A stretch of DNA of 64,000 nucleotides, from NCBI GenBank assembly GCA_012727425.1, contig JAAYHQ010000003.1:1-64000 (forward strand), written 5' to 3'. Each line of letters begins with the position of its first letter. Position 1 is the stretch's first letter. The DNA is from Bacillota bacterium. Lineage in GTDB: Bacteria; Bacillota; UBA4882; UBA10575. Shown here piece by piece: positions 15,076 to 23,523 of the stretch. The notes under the pieces were generated by a model. It had not been told where the DNA came from. It worked only from the letters and a program-made list of their open reading frames with translations, and did not search any database. Both the position numbers and the translations under genes were made by a program.

Positions 15076-16472
15076 TCGAAGAGGCCAGCCGCACCCTGGT
15101 CGATAAGATCGCCGACCAACTGCTTCTCCGCTTAATGCGGGACCCTTACGTCGAGAATGTATGGGAGATCATCTCGACCACGATGAAGGTAACCCCCCGC
15201 GATCTGATGGAGATTGTCCTCCGCGCCGAAAAAGGAAAACCCCTGGGCCGTCCCTTCGGCACCGTCCATCACTTCTCCCCCTGGCAAGAATTGATGTTCA
15301 ACCCGGTGCATCTCGTCCGTTTGCCGACCGCCGACCAAAAAAGCGTCGAGACCAAGGTCACTCTGGGGCCGAAGGCTAAACGCCCGTTGGAGCTGGCCAT
15401 CCCGCTCATCATCTCTGGGATGTCCTACGGCGGCGCCATCAGTAAACAAGCCCGCCTCGCTTTGGCGAAGGCCGCAACCGCCGCCGGTACCGCCACCAAT
15501 ACCGGCGAAGGAGCCTATCTGCCGGAGGAACGCGAATTGGCCGCTAAATACATCTACCAATACCACCGCGGCCAATGGCCCCACGGGAATAAAAAAGACT
15601 TCTACACCCTGGCCGACATGGTCGAGATTCAACTGGGCCAAGGGGCCCAGGCCTCGGCCCCGCAATCCACAAAAGCCGACAAGATTGATGAAGAGTTCCG
15701 GGCAATCTTCGGTTTGGAGGAAGGGGAAGATGCGGTGATCGCTTCACGCCTACCCGGACTGGAATCGGGTGAGGACCTAAAACACCTGGTGGCACGGTTA
15801 AAAGAAGAGACCGGCGGTGTCCCCATCTCCTATAAGTTTGCCGCCTCCCACTACCTGGAGGAAGAGATTGCCTTGGCGCTTGCCGCCGGTGTCGATGTCA
15901 TCGTCATCGACGGGGCGGAAGCGGGAACCCACGCCGGGCAACCCTTGCTCGCCGACGCCTTCGGTTTACCCACCATGCACGCCCTGGTCCGGGCCGCCGA
16001 TTATCTGGAAGCAACAGGCGTACGCGACCAGGTTTCCCTCATCGCCGCCGGCGGGCTTTTCTCCCCCGACCATTTTCTAAAAGCCCTGGCCCTGGGGGCC
16101 GATGCCGTGTACATCGGCACCGCCGCGGTGATGGCGATGATCCATACCCAAATGGTGGAGACCAGTCCCTTTGAACCCCCGACCCAATTGGTATTATATA
16201 GCGGACGGCTCAAAGACAAACTCGATATCGACCGCGCCGCCCAAAGCCTGACCAACTACCTGAATTCCTGTGTCGCCGAGATGGTCCTGGGCGCCGTGGC
16301 CCTGGGAAAAAACTCCTTGGCCGAGGTCAACCGGGATGACCTCTGCGCGCTCACTCCGGCCGTAGCCGAGATTACCGGGGTGGAACTGGCTTACCGGCGA
16401 AGAGAAACCGCCCCCTTTTCCCAGTCGGAACAGCCGGCCCACGTTGGTGAGGAAGTCCCCCTTTCCCATTGA
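15066..16472 (+). CDS. FMN-binding glutamate synthase-like protein
   Basis: A 468-residue protein of the glutamate synthase central/FMN domain family (GltB domain 2-like). Recognisable parts are PLIISGMSYGGAISKQARLA, AAGTATNTGEGAYLPEER, VDVIVIDGAEAGTHAGQPLL, and AAGGLFSPDHFLKALALGAD followed by AVYIGTAAV near the phosphate-binding end of the barrel. It lacks the glutaminase domain of classical GOGAT. I see no classical cysteine cluster for the 3Fe-4S centre in this stretch, so its electron route is unclear. Its start overlaps the upstream thiamine enzyme by 10 bases and it ends at a strong terminator, so the two form a two-gene operon whose joint reaction is unknown. Confidence 0.82.
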   Translation: MGLIEEASRTLVDKIADQLLLRLMRDPYVENVWEIISTTMKVTPRDLMEIVLRAEKGKPLGRPFGTVHHFSPWQELMFNPVHLVRLPTADQKSVETKVTLGPKAKRPLELAIPLIISGMSYGGAISKQARLALAKAATAAGTATNTGEGAYLPEERELAAKYIYQYHRGQWPHGNKKDFYTLADMVEIQLGQGAQASAPQSTKADKIDEEFRAIFGLEEGEDAVIASRLPGLESGEDLKHLVARLKEETGGVPISYKFAASHYLEEEIALALAAGVDVIVIDGAEAGTHAGQPLLADAFGLPTMHALVRAADYLEATGVRDQVSLIAAGGLFSPDHFLKALALGADAVYIGTAAVMAMIHTQMVETSPFEPPTQLVLYSGRLKDKLDIDRAAQSLTNYLNSCVAEMVLGAVALGKNSLAEVNRDDLCALTPAVAEITGVELAYRRRETAPFSQSEQPAHVGEEVPLSH

Positions 16473-16503
16473 AGAAAGGGAATAAGGAGGACCAACTGGA
16501 CAA

Positions 16504-16549
16504 GCAAAAGCCCTTGGCCTAACCTTCTGGCGCGGCCAAGGGCTTTTGC
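16504..16549 (+). terminator. Strong hairpin terminator after the ThDP/FMN operon
   Basis: GCAAAAGCCCTTGGCC at 16504-16519 pairs perfectly with GGCCAAGGGCTTTTGC at 16534-16549, a 16-bp stem with a 14-base loop. It lies 31 bases after the stop codon. The T-rich arm is inside the stem. Confidence 0.8.
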
Positions 16550-16679
16550 TATACCCCCAAACCAAGATTAACCCCGTTCTTCTCCTTTAGTAACTTCAAA
16601 GCGCAAAAAAACCGATGACTTTTTGTTACATATATATTAAAATAATTCCACAACCATCATGCGAAAGGAGGACCGACGG

Positions 16680-17048
16680 ATGGAAATTAAAACCCTGACC
16701 CATAAAGGAAAAGAACTCCTCTACCTTGACTTTTCCTACGGCGATATGCTCGACAAAAAACAGGAAGTCCTGAATCTTATTGAGGAAGCAAAATCCTATA
16801 TTGCCAAACAAGCCCCCAATTCGCTCCTCACCCTCACCAACGTCACCGGACTACGGTTTTCCATGGAATTGGTGAATACCATTAAAGATTTTTCCCTTCA
16901 TAATCAGCCCTACGTTAAGGCCGCAGCCATTGTCGGCATCGCCGGTATTCAAAAAGTCGCCTATGATGCGGTGATTAAACTTACGAAACGAAACATCCCG
17001 CTTTTCCCTTCCGTGGAGGAGGCCATGGACTGGCTGGTTGAACAATAA
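16680..17048 (+). CDS. Small STAS/SpoIIAA-like protein
   Basis: A 122-residue protein. ATG at 16680 has AAAGGAGG 8 bases upstream; an upstream in-frame start at 16659 has none. The pattern LYLDFSYGDM, then LLTLTNVTGLRFSMELVNTI, then VKAAAIVGIAGIQKVAYDAV and a final SVEEAMDWLVEQ is that of the STAS/SEC14-like SpoIIAA fold seen in many small uncharacterised bacterial proteins. No conserved phosphorylatable serine in an anti-sigma antagonist motif is evident, so a sigma-control role is not supported. It converges on the DUF362 gene with a 9-base gap. Function unknown. Confidence 0.65.
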   Translation: MEIKTLTHKGKELLYLDFSYGDMLDKKQEVLNLIEEAKSYIAKQAPNSLLTLTNVTGLRFSMELVNTIKDFSLHNQPYVKAAAIVGIAGIQKVAYDAVIKLTKRNIPLFPSVEEAMDWLVEQ

Positions 17049-17057
17049 AGATCGGCT

Positions 17058-18158
17058 TTATACCGTAATTAATTCGTATTCTTTATGCCCCAGCCCCATC
17101 TTTACGGCATGGGCAATCGCCACCCGCCAGTTGGTTTCGGGGTTTAAATCGGTAAAATGATCCCCGTGGGCGCGGTCTCTTTTGGCCAGCAGGCTGCCGG
17201 CGACCACCGGCTGCTTGTTCACCGCGTCCGCACAGGCCTGATCCAAGGCCACCGGGTCAAAGGAGGCAAACATGCCAACATCGGGCACAATAGGAATGTC
17301 ATTGCGCCCATAGCAATCGCAGTAGGGTGAGACGTCAATCACCAGGCTGATGTGGAAATGAGGGCGTCCGTGCAACACAGCCCAGGCGTATTCGACCATC
17401 TTCTTGCACAAAACATCATTGGACTCATCGTCCGCTGCCACAATCGCATCGACCGCACAAACACCGAGGCAGCGTCCACAGCCGGCACAGACTTGATGGT
17501 CGATCGCCGCTTTACCCTCCACGGTGATCGCATCGTGGGCACAGTTTTCCGCGCAAACGGAACAACCGATGCACTTCTCCGGGATAACCAGGGGTTTACC
17601 CGCGCTGTGCATCTCCATCTTACCTGCCCGCGAACCGCAACCCATCCCGATATTTTTCAACGCACCGCCAAAACCGGTAAGTTCATGCCCCTTAAAATGG
17701 TTCAGTGAGATCACAATATCCGCATCCATGATCGCGCGCCCGATCTTCGCCTCTTTAACATGTTCGCCGCCTTTCACCGGGACCAGCGCTTCATCGGTCC
17801 CCTTCAAACCATCGGCGATCAGCACGTGACAACCGGTGGAAAAGGGGGAAAAACCGTTCAGGTAGGCCGAATCAAGATGATCCAGGGCGTTTTTCCGCCC
17901 ACCCACGTATAACGTATTACAATCCGTCAGGAAAGGTTTCCCACCCCGTTCTTTCACCAAGTCCACAACGGTCTTCGCGTAATTGGGCCGCAAGTATGCG
18001 AGGTTCCCCGGCTCACCGAAGTGAACTTTGATCGCCGTAAATTTCTTATCGAAATCAATCCGGTCAATCCCCGCGGTCCTGATGAGCCGGGCCAGCTTCT
18101 GCTGGAGATTTTCCCCTTTCTTCACGTGCAGATCGGTAAAGTACACCTTTGCTTTCAT
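17058..18158 (-). CDS. DUF362 protein with two 4Fe-4S clusters
   Basis: About 366 residues. The DUF362 part covers residues 1-190 (AIKVHFGEPGNLAYLRPNYA, DADIVISLNHFKGHELTGFG). A 2x4Fe-4S ferredoxin insert follows (CIGCSVCAENC and CAGCGRCLGVC), then a C-terminal part with DVSPYCDCYGRNDIPIVPDV. Such proteins are common in strict anaerobes and are predicted cytoplasmic iron-sulfur proteins without a defined reaction. The ATG at 18158 has GGAGGT 7 bases upstream, and the frame upstream is not needed. It converges on the STAS-like gene with a 9-base gap. Confidence 0.87.
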   Translation of the reverse strand: MKAKVYFTDLHVKKGENLQQKLARLIRTAGIDRIDFDKKFTAIKVHFGEPGNLAYLRPNYAKTVVDLVKERGGKPFLTDCNTLYVGGRKNALDHLDSAYLNGFSPFSTGCHVLIADGLKGTDEALVPVKGGEHVKEAKIGRAIMDADIVISLNHFKGHELTGFGGALKNIGMGCGSRAGKMEMHSAGKPLVIPEKCIGCSVCAENCAHDAITVEGKAAIDHQVCAGCGRCLGVCAVDAIVAADDESNDVLCKKMVEYAWAVLHGRPHFHISLVIDVSPYCDCYGRNDIPIVPDVGMFASFDPVALDQACADAVNKQPVVAGSLLAKRDRAHGDHFTDLNPETNWRVAIAHAVKMGLGHKEYELITV

Positions 18159-18370
18159 GAAAGCTACCTCCAAATTCTCCGTAGTGATGTGGTAAATAAC
18201 CGAAATATGTATTAAATATGCAATCACCTTAATATGTTTTACTTCGACTCTTTGTTCCGATTTCCTACTTAAAAAATCGCGTTTGTTCCCTCCCCGCTTT
18301 TCTTGAAGGCCAACGGGGGTCCGGACGGCAAACTTCTTTGCTTTCTTTATCTTATCCGTTGGCTAAAAAA

Positions 18371-19711
18371 CTACAATCCGAAGTGAATCTGGAGGGTAAC
18401 CTGTCGTTCACTGTTCAAGAGCCCGAACTCACTGGCGTTTTTTCCATATGGCTGCTGTACCCCTAAAGCAAGGCCGAAGCGGTCCCTTTCAAAGCGGAGG
18501 TAAAAGAGGGCCAAGCCGCTCCGGTCTACCAAATTTTGGATCATCATCTGTTCCCAAGCCACAGACGGCAGTACCGTCTTGTAAAACCTGGCCATCACAT
18601 AGTGACGGAGCAGACCGGAAAAACCGGCCTCCGTCAAAAAGGCGTTCGCCTTTTGCAGCCTGGCGGCCACCAGCGGACCATTCTGAACATCCGACACCAG
18701 CCCGGTACTGGCGTCCAGATAGTACAAAACCCGCTCCCATTCTTGACGTGTCATACCAGTCCCATTAAAAAAGTACTCAACGATGAGATTCTCCCCGCCG
18801 GTAAAGGTGTAATGTCCCCCGACCAAAGCTTGAAAGTTGCCTTGGGCCGTCGTCGCCTTGAGCGGGGGCGGCGCGGCCCCGGTCGCTTCCTCCACTAGCA
18901 CACGATACAACTTATTCCCTTGTTCGGCTTGGCTTTTATCCCGTTCTTCCCAACCGATTGCACAGTGGGTTGCCAACCGTTCTCCCCACACCTTAGCCAA
19001 ACTCAAACCGGCTTTCCACCGTCCGCGATAAGCAAGAAGAACACCAAGGTCGACCCCGGCCAAACCGCTGCTCACCATGACCCACGTCTGGGCGGTTTTT
19101 TGTGGCGAACCAATATAGCGCCAAAGGACTCCATCCTTATTCTCCGCCCATGCCAACTGCGGTGCCCACCCCACCTCCATGGTCAGGTGGGAAAAAAGAT
19201 ATTCGCCCCGGACTATGACCTTGCCTTCCGGCGGCAGTGTTCGATCCTGCCGCCAAGTGGTCTGTTCCGGCCATAAGCCCGCAGGGTTTAGAAAAAAGCC
19301 GCCTCCGGAGACGACCACCTGCTTGCCCAGGTCGAGAAAGAAATAATCCACCGGATTCAGCGTGAAATACAACTCATTAAGCCGGTTGCCGATTTCCGGT
19401 TCCTCCCGGTCCAAACGTAGCTGCAACGTATCGGCGAAGACAAACCGTCCGCCGTTACCGAGCAACCACACTCCTTCCCCGTTCAGGAGGAACAGGCCGG
19501 TAAGCTCCGGTTCCAACGGCACCATCGGGCCCGCATTCAACAATGAATGTGGTGCCGGTAGCGAAAGTTGCCAGCGGTTTTGGACCGAAAATGAAGTGGT
19601 ACCCATCGTCTGCCCAAGGCAACCGGATGGAACAATGCACAAGAGGCCAAGTGCCAACCCGAGGGACAAAAGGACATTCCGGCACCTACAGGGGTGGAAC
19701 TTATTCATCAA
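18371..19711 (-). CDS. Exported protein, candidate outer-membrane beta-barrel
   Basis: A 446-residue protein with a clear signal peptide (NVLLSLGLALGLLCIVPSGC). The mature part has no long helices; instead it is rich in alternating hydrophobic/polar stretches and paired aromatic residues (LYFTLNPVDYFFLDLGKQVV, MARFYKTVLPSVAWEQMMI, ALFYLRFERDRFGLALGVQQ), ending VTLQIHFGL. This is the look of a beta-barrel. No named family is recognised. It is the last gene of the run with a LolA-like protein, permease, ATPase and TPR protein, 17 bases after the LolA-like gene. That neighbourhood is the main support for an outer-membrane location. A soluble exported beta protein is the alternative. Confidence 0.55.
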   Translation of the reverse strand: MMNKFHPCRCRNVLLSLGLALGLLCIVPSGCLGQTMGTTSFSVQNRWQLSLPAPHSLLNAGPMVPLEPELTGLFLLNGEGVWLLGNGGRFVFADTLQLRLDREEPEIGNRLNELYFTLNPVDYFFLDLGKQVVVSGGGFFLNPAGLWPEQTTWRQDRTLPPEGKVIVRGEYLFSHLTMEVGWAPQLAWAENKDGVLWRYIGSPQKTAQTWVMVSSGLAGVDLGVLLAYRGRWKAGLSLAKVWGERLATHCAIGWEERDKSQAEQGNKLYRVLVEEATGAAPPPLKATTAQGNFQALVGGHYTFTGGENLIVEYFFNGTGMTRQEWERVLYYLDASTGLVSDVQNGPLVAARLQKANAFLTEAGFSGLLRHYVMARFYKTVLPSVAWEQMMIQNLVDRSGLALFYLRFERDRFGLALGVQQPYGKNASEFGLLNSERQVTLQIHFGL

Positions 19712-19728
19712 CTCACCCTTCTCTCCCC

Positions 19729-20529
19729 TTAATATAAAGGCACATAGGTAAAGCGCGGCAGATATTCTTTCCGGTAATAATTAACCGGCAGACTTTTTTC
19801 GGCCAACCGTAGATATTGCATCACGGTGTAGCGATCCGGCTGTATGCCGTCGCGGATTATAACCTTCATCGCCACCGGCTTACCCAATACGGTCTGATAC
19901 TCCTGGTACGCAACGCTCTTTAACAGTTTCCCGCTGCGGGCATAAAACTCGCCGGCCACCGGCAAAGCGGTTTCTTTGTTCACCCACAAGATGATTCTAG
20001 GGTAGTTCCCGCCCCCATTCTCCCGTGCTTCCAACAAGAGACACCAGTTGTCCGCCGCCTCTCCCTCCGGCAGAAAACGGCACTGATAAGCGGCAGAGAA
20101 ACCAATTTGCATAAGATCACCGTTGGCCACTTCGCCCAAAAGGACCTGAATGGGCGAAAGTTTTATCACATTTTTAGTTTTGGGGAAATGCATCCAAACC
20201 TCATCCCCGCTCATCAGCATTTTCTGCCCGGTTACCTTCGGCGGGTCCAAAAAGTAGATAAGGGTTTGGGCTTTGCCCTCTTCGATCCGGACATAGCCGG
20301 CCAGCGTATACCGGTCAATTACCTCCCCGCCTTGGTAAGCCGTGATCGCCATTTCAAAGGCAAACTGGGGCCGTATTGCCCGGCTTGCATCGACCCGCCG
20401 CAGTATCTCCGCGGCCGTCTCGGCGGTTGCCCCGCGAACCGGCGCCAACGATATACATAGGAAAAGGCCGACCAGAAAGAACCGGCCGAACTTGGGCTGT
20501 TGTGCTCTGCGCCATTTAAACGGTTGCAT
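19729..20529 (-). CDS. LolA-like outer-membrane lipoprotein-sorting protein
   Basis: A 266-residue exported protein. The signal peptide ends after FFLVGLFLCISLAPVRGATA. The mature domain has the TP0789/LolA-like pattern: AEILRRVDASRAIRPQFAFE, GGEVIDRYTLAGYVRIEEGK, LIYFLDPPKVTGQKMLMSGD and EVWMHFPKTKNVIKLSPIQV. LolA-like proteins have a half-open hydrophobic barrel that carries lipoprotein acyl chains or other lipids between membranes. The ATG at 20529 is chosen with GGGGAA upstream. It lies between the permease gene (17 bases) and the candidate barrel gene (17 bases), consistent with a chaperone receiving cargo from the ABC transporter. Confidence 0.82.
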   Translation of the reverse strand: MQPFKWRRAQQPKFGRFFLVGLFLCISLAPVRGATAETAAEILRRVDASRAIRPQFAFEMAITAYQGGEVIDRYTLAGYVRIEEGKAQTLIYFLDPPKVTGQKMLMSGDEVWMHFPKTKNVIKLSPIQVLLGEVANGDLMQIGFSAAYQCRFLPEGEAADNWCLLLEARENGGGNYPRIILWVNKETALPVAGEFYARSGKLLKSVAYQEYQTVLGKPVAMKVIIRDGIQPDRYTVMQYLRLAEKSLPVNYYRKEYLPRFTYVPLY

Positions 20530-20546
20530 AGGCCTTCCCCTTTCGT

Positions 20547-21779
20547 CTATAAATACCGCAACGCCGCGGCAATCTTTAGTTTTGCCCCCTTGGACGCCGG
20601 ATACAGCGCCGCCAGGACCGCGACCCCCAAAGCCAGGAGGAAATTTTGCCCGACGGTAGCAAACGAAGGCGTAAAAAAGGCTTGGTAACCTTCGGCCATC
20701 CCCGGTGGGGGCGGTATGTAAACCCCACCAAAAAGATGATTGATCACGGAAGAAACAATCAGTCCCAGCAGAACACCGCTGATTCCCCCAAGCAAGCCAA
20801 TCCACAGACCCTCCGCCAAAAACAGCCGGATGATTCCGTTCTTTTGCGTACCGATGGCCCGGAGCGCTCCGATCTCCCGGGTCCGTTCTAAAACGGACAT
20901 GGTCATAGTGTTGATAATCGTAAAGACCACAACCAGCATGATGATGAAGCGCATGATCCGCAAGAGCGTGCCATAAAAGCCCCGGACCTGCTGGTAGTAA
21001 TCGGCCAGCTCATCCCAGGCCTTAACCACCAGCGGTTGTCCGGCTTGGGAATTAAACAGCTGCGTAATCGCCGCTTTGACCGCACCGGTATACTCCGTTT
21101 TCTCCAGAACGGTAATCAACAAAGGGACACTGTCTATATCCAGAAATTCCATGGCGGTTGGCAGATCCAAAAATACCTGCATATTGTCCAGTTCCCGGAA
21201 GCCGAGGGTGACTATGCCGACCACCTCCAGATCGACGGCGTTCAGGCCGCCGTTTCTGGTGATCGCCATCATCGTCATAGTCTCGCCAACCTGGGCGCCG
21301 ATCTTTTCCGCCACGCCCCGCGCCAAAAGAACCCGGTAACGGTCTTCCGCCAACAGATCCCGCCCCGCCACGATCTGGCGAAAACCGAAAAGAGAACGGG
21401 AAAGTTCGACCGGAACCGCTTGGACCATCACAATCCCCGATTTTTCCGCGCTCGCCAGGGTCGCAGCAAAAGTCACCTGCGGCACCACGTTTTTCACCTC
21501 GGGCCGGGCTTGCAGTTGATTAACGATCGCCTCCTGGTCGGTGAACAGATAACGAAACGGGTCAAAATTACCGGTCGTGAAATAATCCTCCGCCGTCGCC
21601 AGTTGCAGATGGCCCAGGCCGTTACGGATGGTCGATTCCTGTAGCCCCCACAAAGTATAACGGACAAAGCCATCAAAGAGGACCAAAGCCATGATCCCGA
21701 TCATGATCGCCGATAAAGTAAAAAAAGTCCGGCGTTTGTTCCGGAAAATATTCCGCCATGCCAACAGTAAAGTACTCAT
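20547..21779 (-). CDS. FtsX/LolE-type ABC transporter permease
   Basis: A 410-residue MacB/LolCE-superfamily permease. One N-terminal membrane helix (IFRNKRRTFFTLSAIMIGIM) is followed by a large extracytoplasmic domain of about 230 residues. Three C-terminal helices follow: RIMRFIIMLVVVFTIINTMT, LWIGLLGGISGVLLGLIVSS and a last one ending ALGVAVLAALYPASKGAKL. The segment MSVLERTREIGALRAIGTQK is the coupling-helix signature of this type VII ABC group, whose members pump or extract substrates mechanically rather than through a pore. The gene overlaps the ATPase gene by 4 bases (ATGA). LolE-like role is supported by the adjacent LolA-like gene; a MacB-like export role is the alternative. Confidence 0.87.
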   Translation of the reverse strand: MSTLLLAWRNIFRNKRRTFFTLSAIMIGIMALVLFDGFVRYTLWGLQESTIRNGLGHLQLATAEDYFTTGNFDPFRYLFTDQEAIVNQLQARPEVKNVVPQVTFAATLASAEKSGIVMVQAVPVELSRSLFGFRQIVAGRDLLAEDRYRVLLARGVAEKIGAQVGETMTMMAITRNGGLNAVDLEVVGIVTLGFRELDNMQVFLDLPTAMEFLDIDSVPLLITVLEKTEYTGAVKAAITQLFNSQAGQPLVVKAWDELADYYQQVRGFYGTLLRIMRFIIMLVVVFTIINTMTMSVLERTREIGALRAIGTQKNGIIRLFLAEGLWIGLLGGISGVLLGLIVSSVINHLFGGVYIPPPPGMAEGYQAFFTPSFATVGQNFLLALGVAVLAALYPASKGAKLKIAAALRYL

Positions 21780-22459
21780 TGTACTTCCTCCCTTACCACC
21801 AACCCATCGCGTAAGTACAAAACCCGCTTCGTGTAGGAGGCGACCACCGGATCGTGGGTGGCGAGCACAAAGGTGGTTTTCGCCCTTTCATTCAGCTGTT
21901 TCATCAATTCCATAATCACTTTGCCGGTTTGATGGTCCAGGTTACCGGTGGGTTCATCGGCAATGACCAGTTTTGGTCTAGTGATGAGCGCACGGCCGAT
22001 CGCGACCCGTTGCCGCTGTCCGCCGGACAACTCATCCGGGCGGTGGTTTTTGACTGCGGTGAGTCCCACCGCCGCCAGCATCGCTTCCACCCGCCGCCAA
22101 CGCTCCTTCTTGGTAATGCCCTGTAAAACTAGGGGATACTCGATATTTTCATAGGCGGTTAAGACGGGAATCAGATTAAAGGACTGGAAGATAAATCCAA
22201 GGGTTTCACTGCGAAAAGTGGCTAGTTGCCGGTCACCCATCGCCGCTAAATCCCGGTTATACACCAGAACCTTCCCCCGGTCGGGCAGATCGATCCCCCC
22301 CATCAGATTGAGCAGGGTCGTCTTCCCGCTCCCCGACGGCCCCATGATGCCGACCATCTCCCCTTCCGCCAATTGCAGATTAACCCCCTTCAACACCGGC
22401 ACCGTTGCCTTTCCCAGCTTGTATCCCTTATGAACCTGCTCCAAACTGACGATAATCAT
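21776..22459 (-). CDS. ABC transporter ATP-binding protein (LolD/MacB type)
   Basis: A 227-residue ATPase. Walker A is [16 protein letters not shown], the Q-loop region [18 protein letters not shown], the signature [15 protein letters not shown] and Walker [13 protein letters not shown], with the switch histidine in [17 protein letters not shown]. These features match the LolD/MacB/FtsE group that powers FtsX-fold permeases. ATG at 22459 is chosen because AAAGGAG lies 7 bases upstream. It is coupled to the permease by a 4-base overlap and follows the TPR protein by 13 bases. Confidence 0.9.
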   Translation of the reverse strand: MIIVSLEQVHKGYKLGKATVPVLKGVNLQLAEGEMVGIMGPSGSGKTTLLNLMGGIDLPDRGKVLVYNRDLAAMGDRQLATFRSETLGFIFQSFNLIPVLTAYENIEYPLVLQGITKKERWRRVEAMLAAVGLTAVKNHRPDELSGGQRQRVAIGRALITRPKLVIADEPTGNLDHQTGKVIMELMKQLNERAKTTFVLATHDPVVASYTKRVLYLRDGLVVREEVQ

Positions 22460-22472
22460 CGCCGTACTCCTT

Positions 22473-23261
22473 TCACCCCGCAAACAACTCCAGAAGCGCT
22501 TTGGCCTGGACCCCAGCCTCCCCCGCCGGATCAAGTTGGTAGGCTTTTTGCCAGTAGCGGACCGCTTCCGCCGTCTTTTTTTCTTTTTTATAGTAATTGC
22601 CGAGCTGGAGAAAGACGGAAGACATAATCCCGGCGGGAATCCGTTCCGGTTCCCGGTTGTACCACTGCTCCAACCGCAAGAAATCTTTAACGGCGGTCTT
22701 TTCCCGGTTAAAGAAGGAAGGGAGGGCCATCCCCACGTTACCACGTAACAGTAAAGGATAATAGGAGTCACGACCGTACTTTTTAACAACCGCATCCAAA
22801 TATTTCAGGCCCTCCTTGACCCGTTTTATTTTGGTCAGCGGATTAAGCGCCTCTCCACCGGCCAAAGCTAAACTGGAACCAAGATAAGCCCCGCTGATCG
22901 GCCGGAGCTCTTCCGGTAAACCGGGATGATGATAGAGCTTGGACAAGATCCCCGCCGCTTTTTCCGCATAACCGCGGTAGCCCTTTTCCGTGCCGTGTAA
23001 GGAAAGATTATGGTAAAGAATGCCCAACCGCAAGGCGGATAAAAACTCTTCCGGTGCGGGGTTCTCCGGGGAAAGCAGTCCGCTTAATTCTGCACTTCTC
23101 CGCAATAAGGTTTCCGGATCGTGGCAACCGGCGTCAGCCAGGAAAAAGGTTTCGTATTTACCCAGTTGTCCTTGGTCCAGAGCCGAAACGCTCCCGGCCA
23201 AGACGAACAGGAAGATCCCCCAGACCACGGATTTCCAGAAGAAGGCGGGCTTTTTTTTCAT
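22473..23261 (-). CDS. Exported TPR-like repeat protein
   Basis: A 262-residue protein with an N-terminal signal sequence or anchor (KSVVWGIFLFVLAGSVSALD) and a helical mature part. The C-terminal repeat VFLQLGNYYKKEKKTAEAVR, followed by YWQKAYQLDPAGEAGVQAKALLELF, is a clear TPR pair; earlier segments (FLSALRLGILYHNLSLHGTE, LGSSLALAGGEALNPLTKIK) are weaker. A TPR protein in an export operon usually acts as a docking or assembly factor; here the partner is unknown. The ATG at 23261 has GGGGAG 8 bases upstream. It is the first gene of the five-gene run down to 18371. Confidence 0.72.
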   Translation of the reverse strand: MKKKPAFFWKSVVWGIFLFVLAGSVSALDQGQLGKYETFFLADAGCHDPETLLRRSAELSGLLSPENPAPEEFLSALRLGILYHNLSLHGTEKGYRGYAEKAAGILSKLYHHPGLPEELRPISGAYLGSSLALAGGEALNPLTKIKRVKEGLKYLDAVVKKYGRDSYYPLLLRGNVGMALPSFFNREKTAVKDFLRLEQWYNREPERIPAGIMSSVFLQLGNYYKKEKKTAEAVRYWQKAYQLDPAGEAGVQAKALLELFAG

Positions 23262-23455
23262 TCGTCCGACTCCCCTCATCGTTTTTTTTTTAAGAAACAG
23301 ACCTCTCCTCATTTTCCGGAACAGCCAGCCGGCAGCAGGAGCGCCAGGCTGACCGCTCCTTAACAGATTGCTCTTGACCTTATTATAGAAGGCGACCATC
23401 CAAGCTACATCGGGCTTTTGGGCGGATTTCAGGGGAAAAAAGGAGGAAAAAAATC

Positions 23456-23471
23456 TCCTCCGAAAGGAGGA
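23456..23471 (-). terminator. Terminator after the histidine kinase gene
   Basis: On the minus strand TCCTCC, a four-base loop and GGAGGA form a short perfect hairpin followed by GATTTTTTTCC, a good T-tract. It lies 50-70 bases after the kinase stop codon, so the kinase and the TPR/ABC run are probably separate transcripts. Confidence 0.65.
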
Positions 23472-23523
23472 TTCGCGGCAGAAAAGAAGCAAATCCAAAC
23501 GGCAGAGGAGAGGAGACAAAAGC

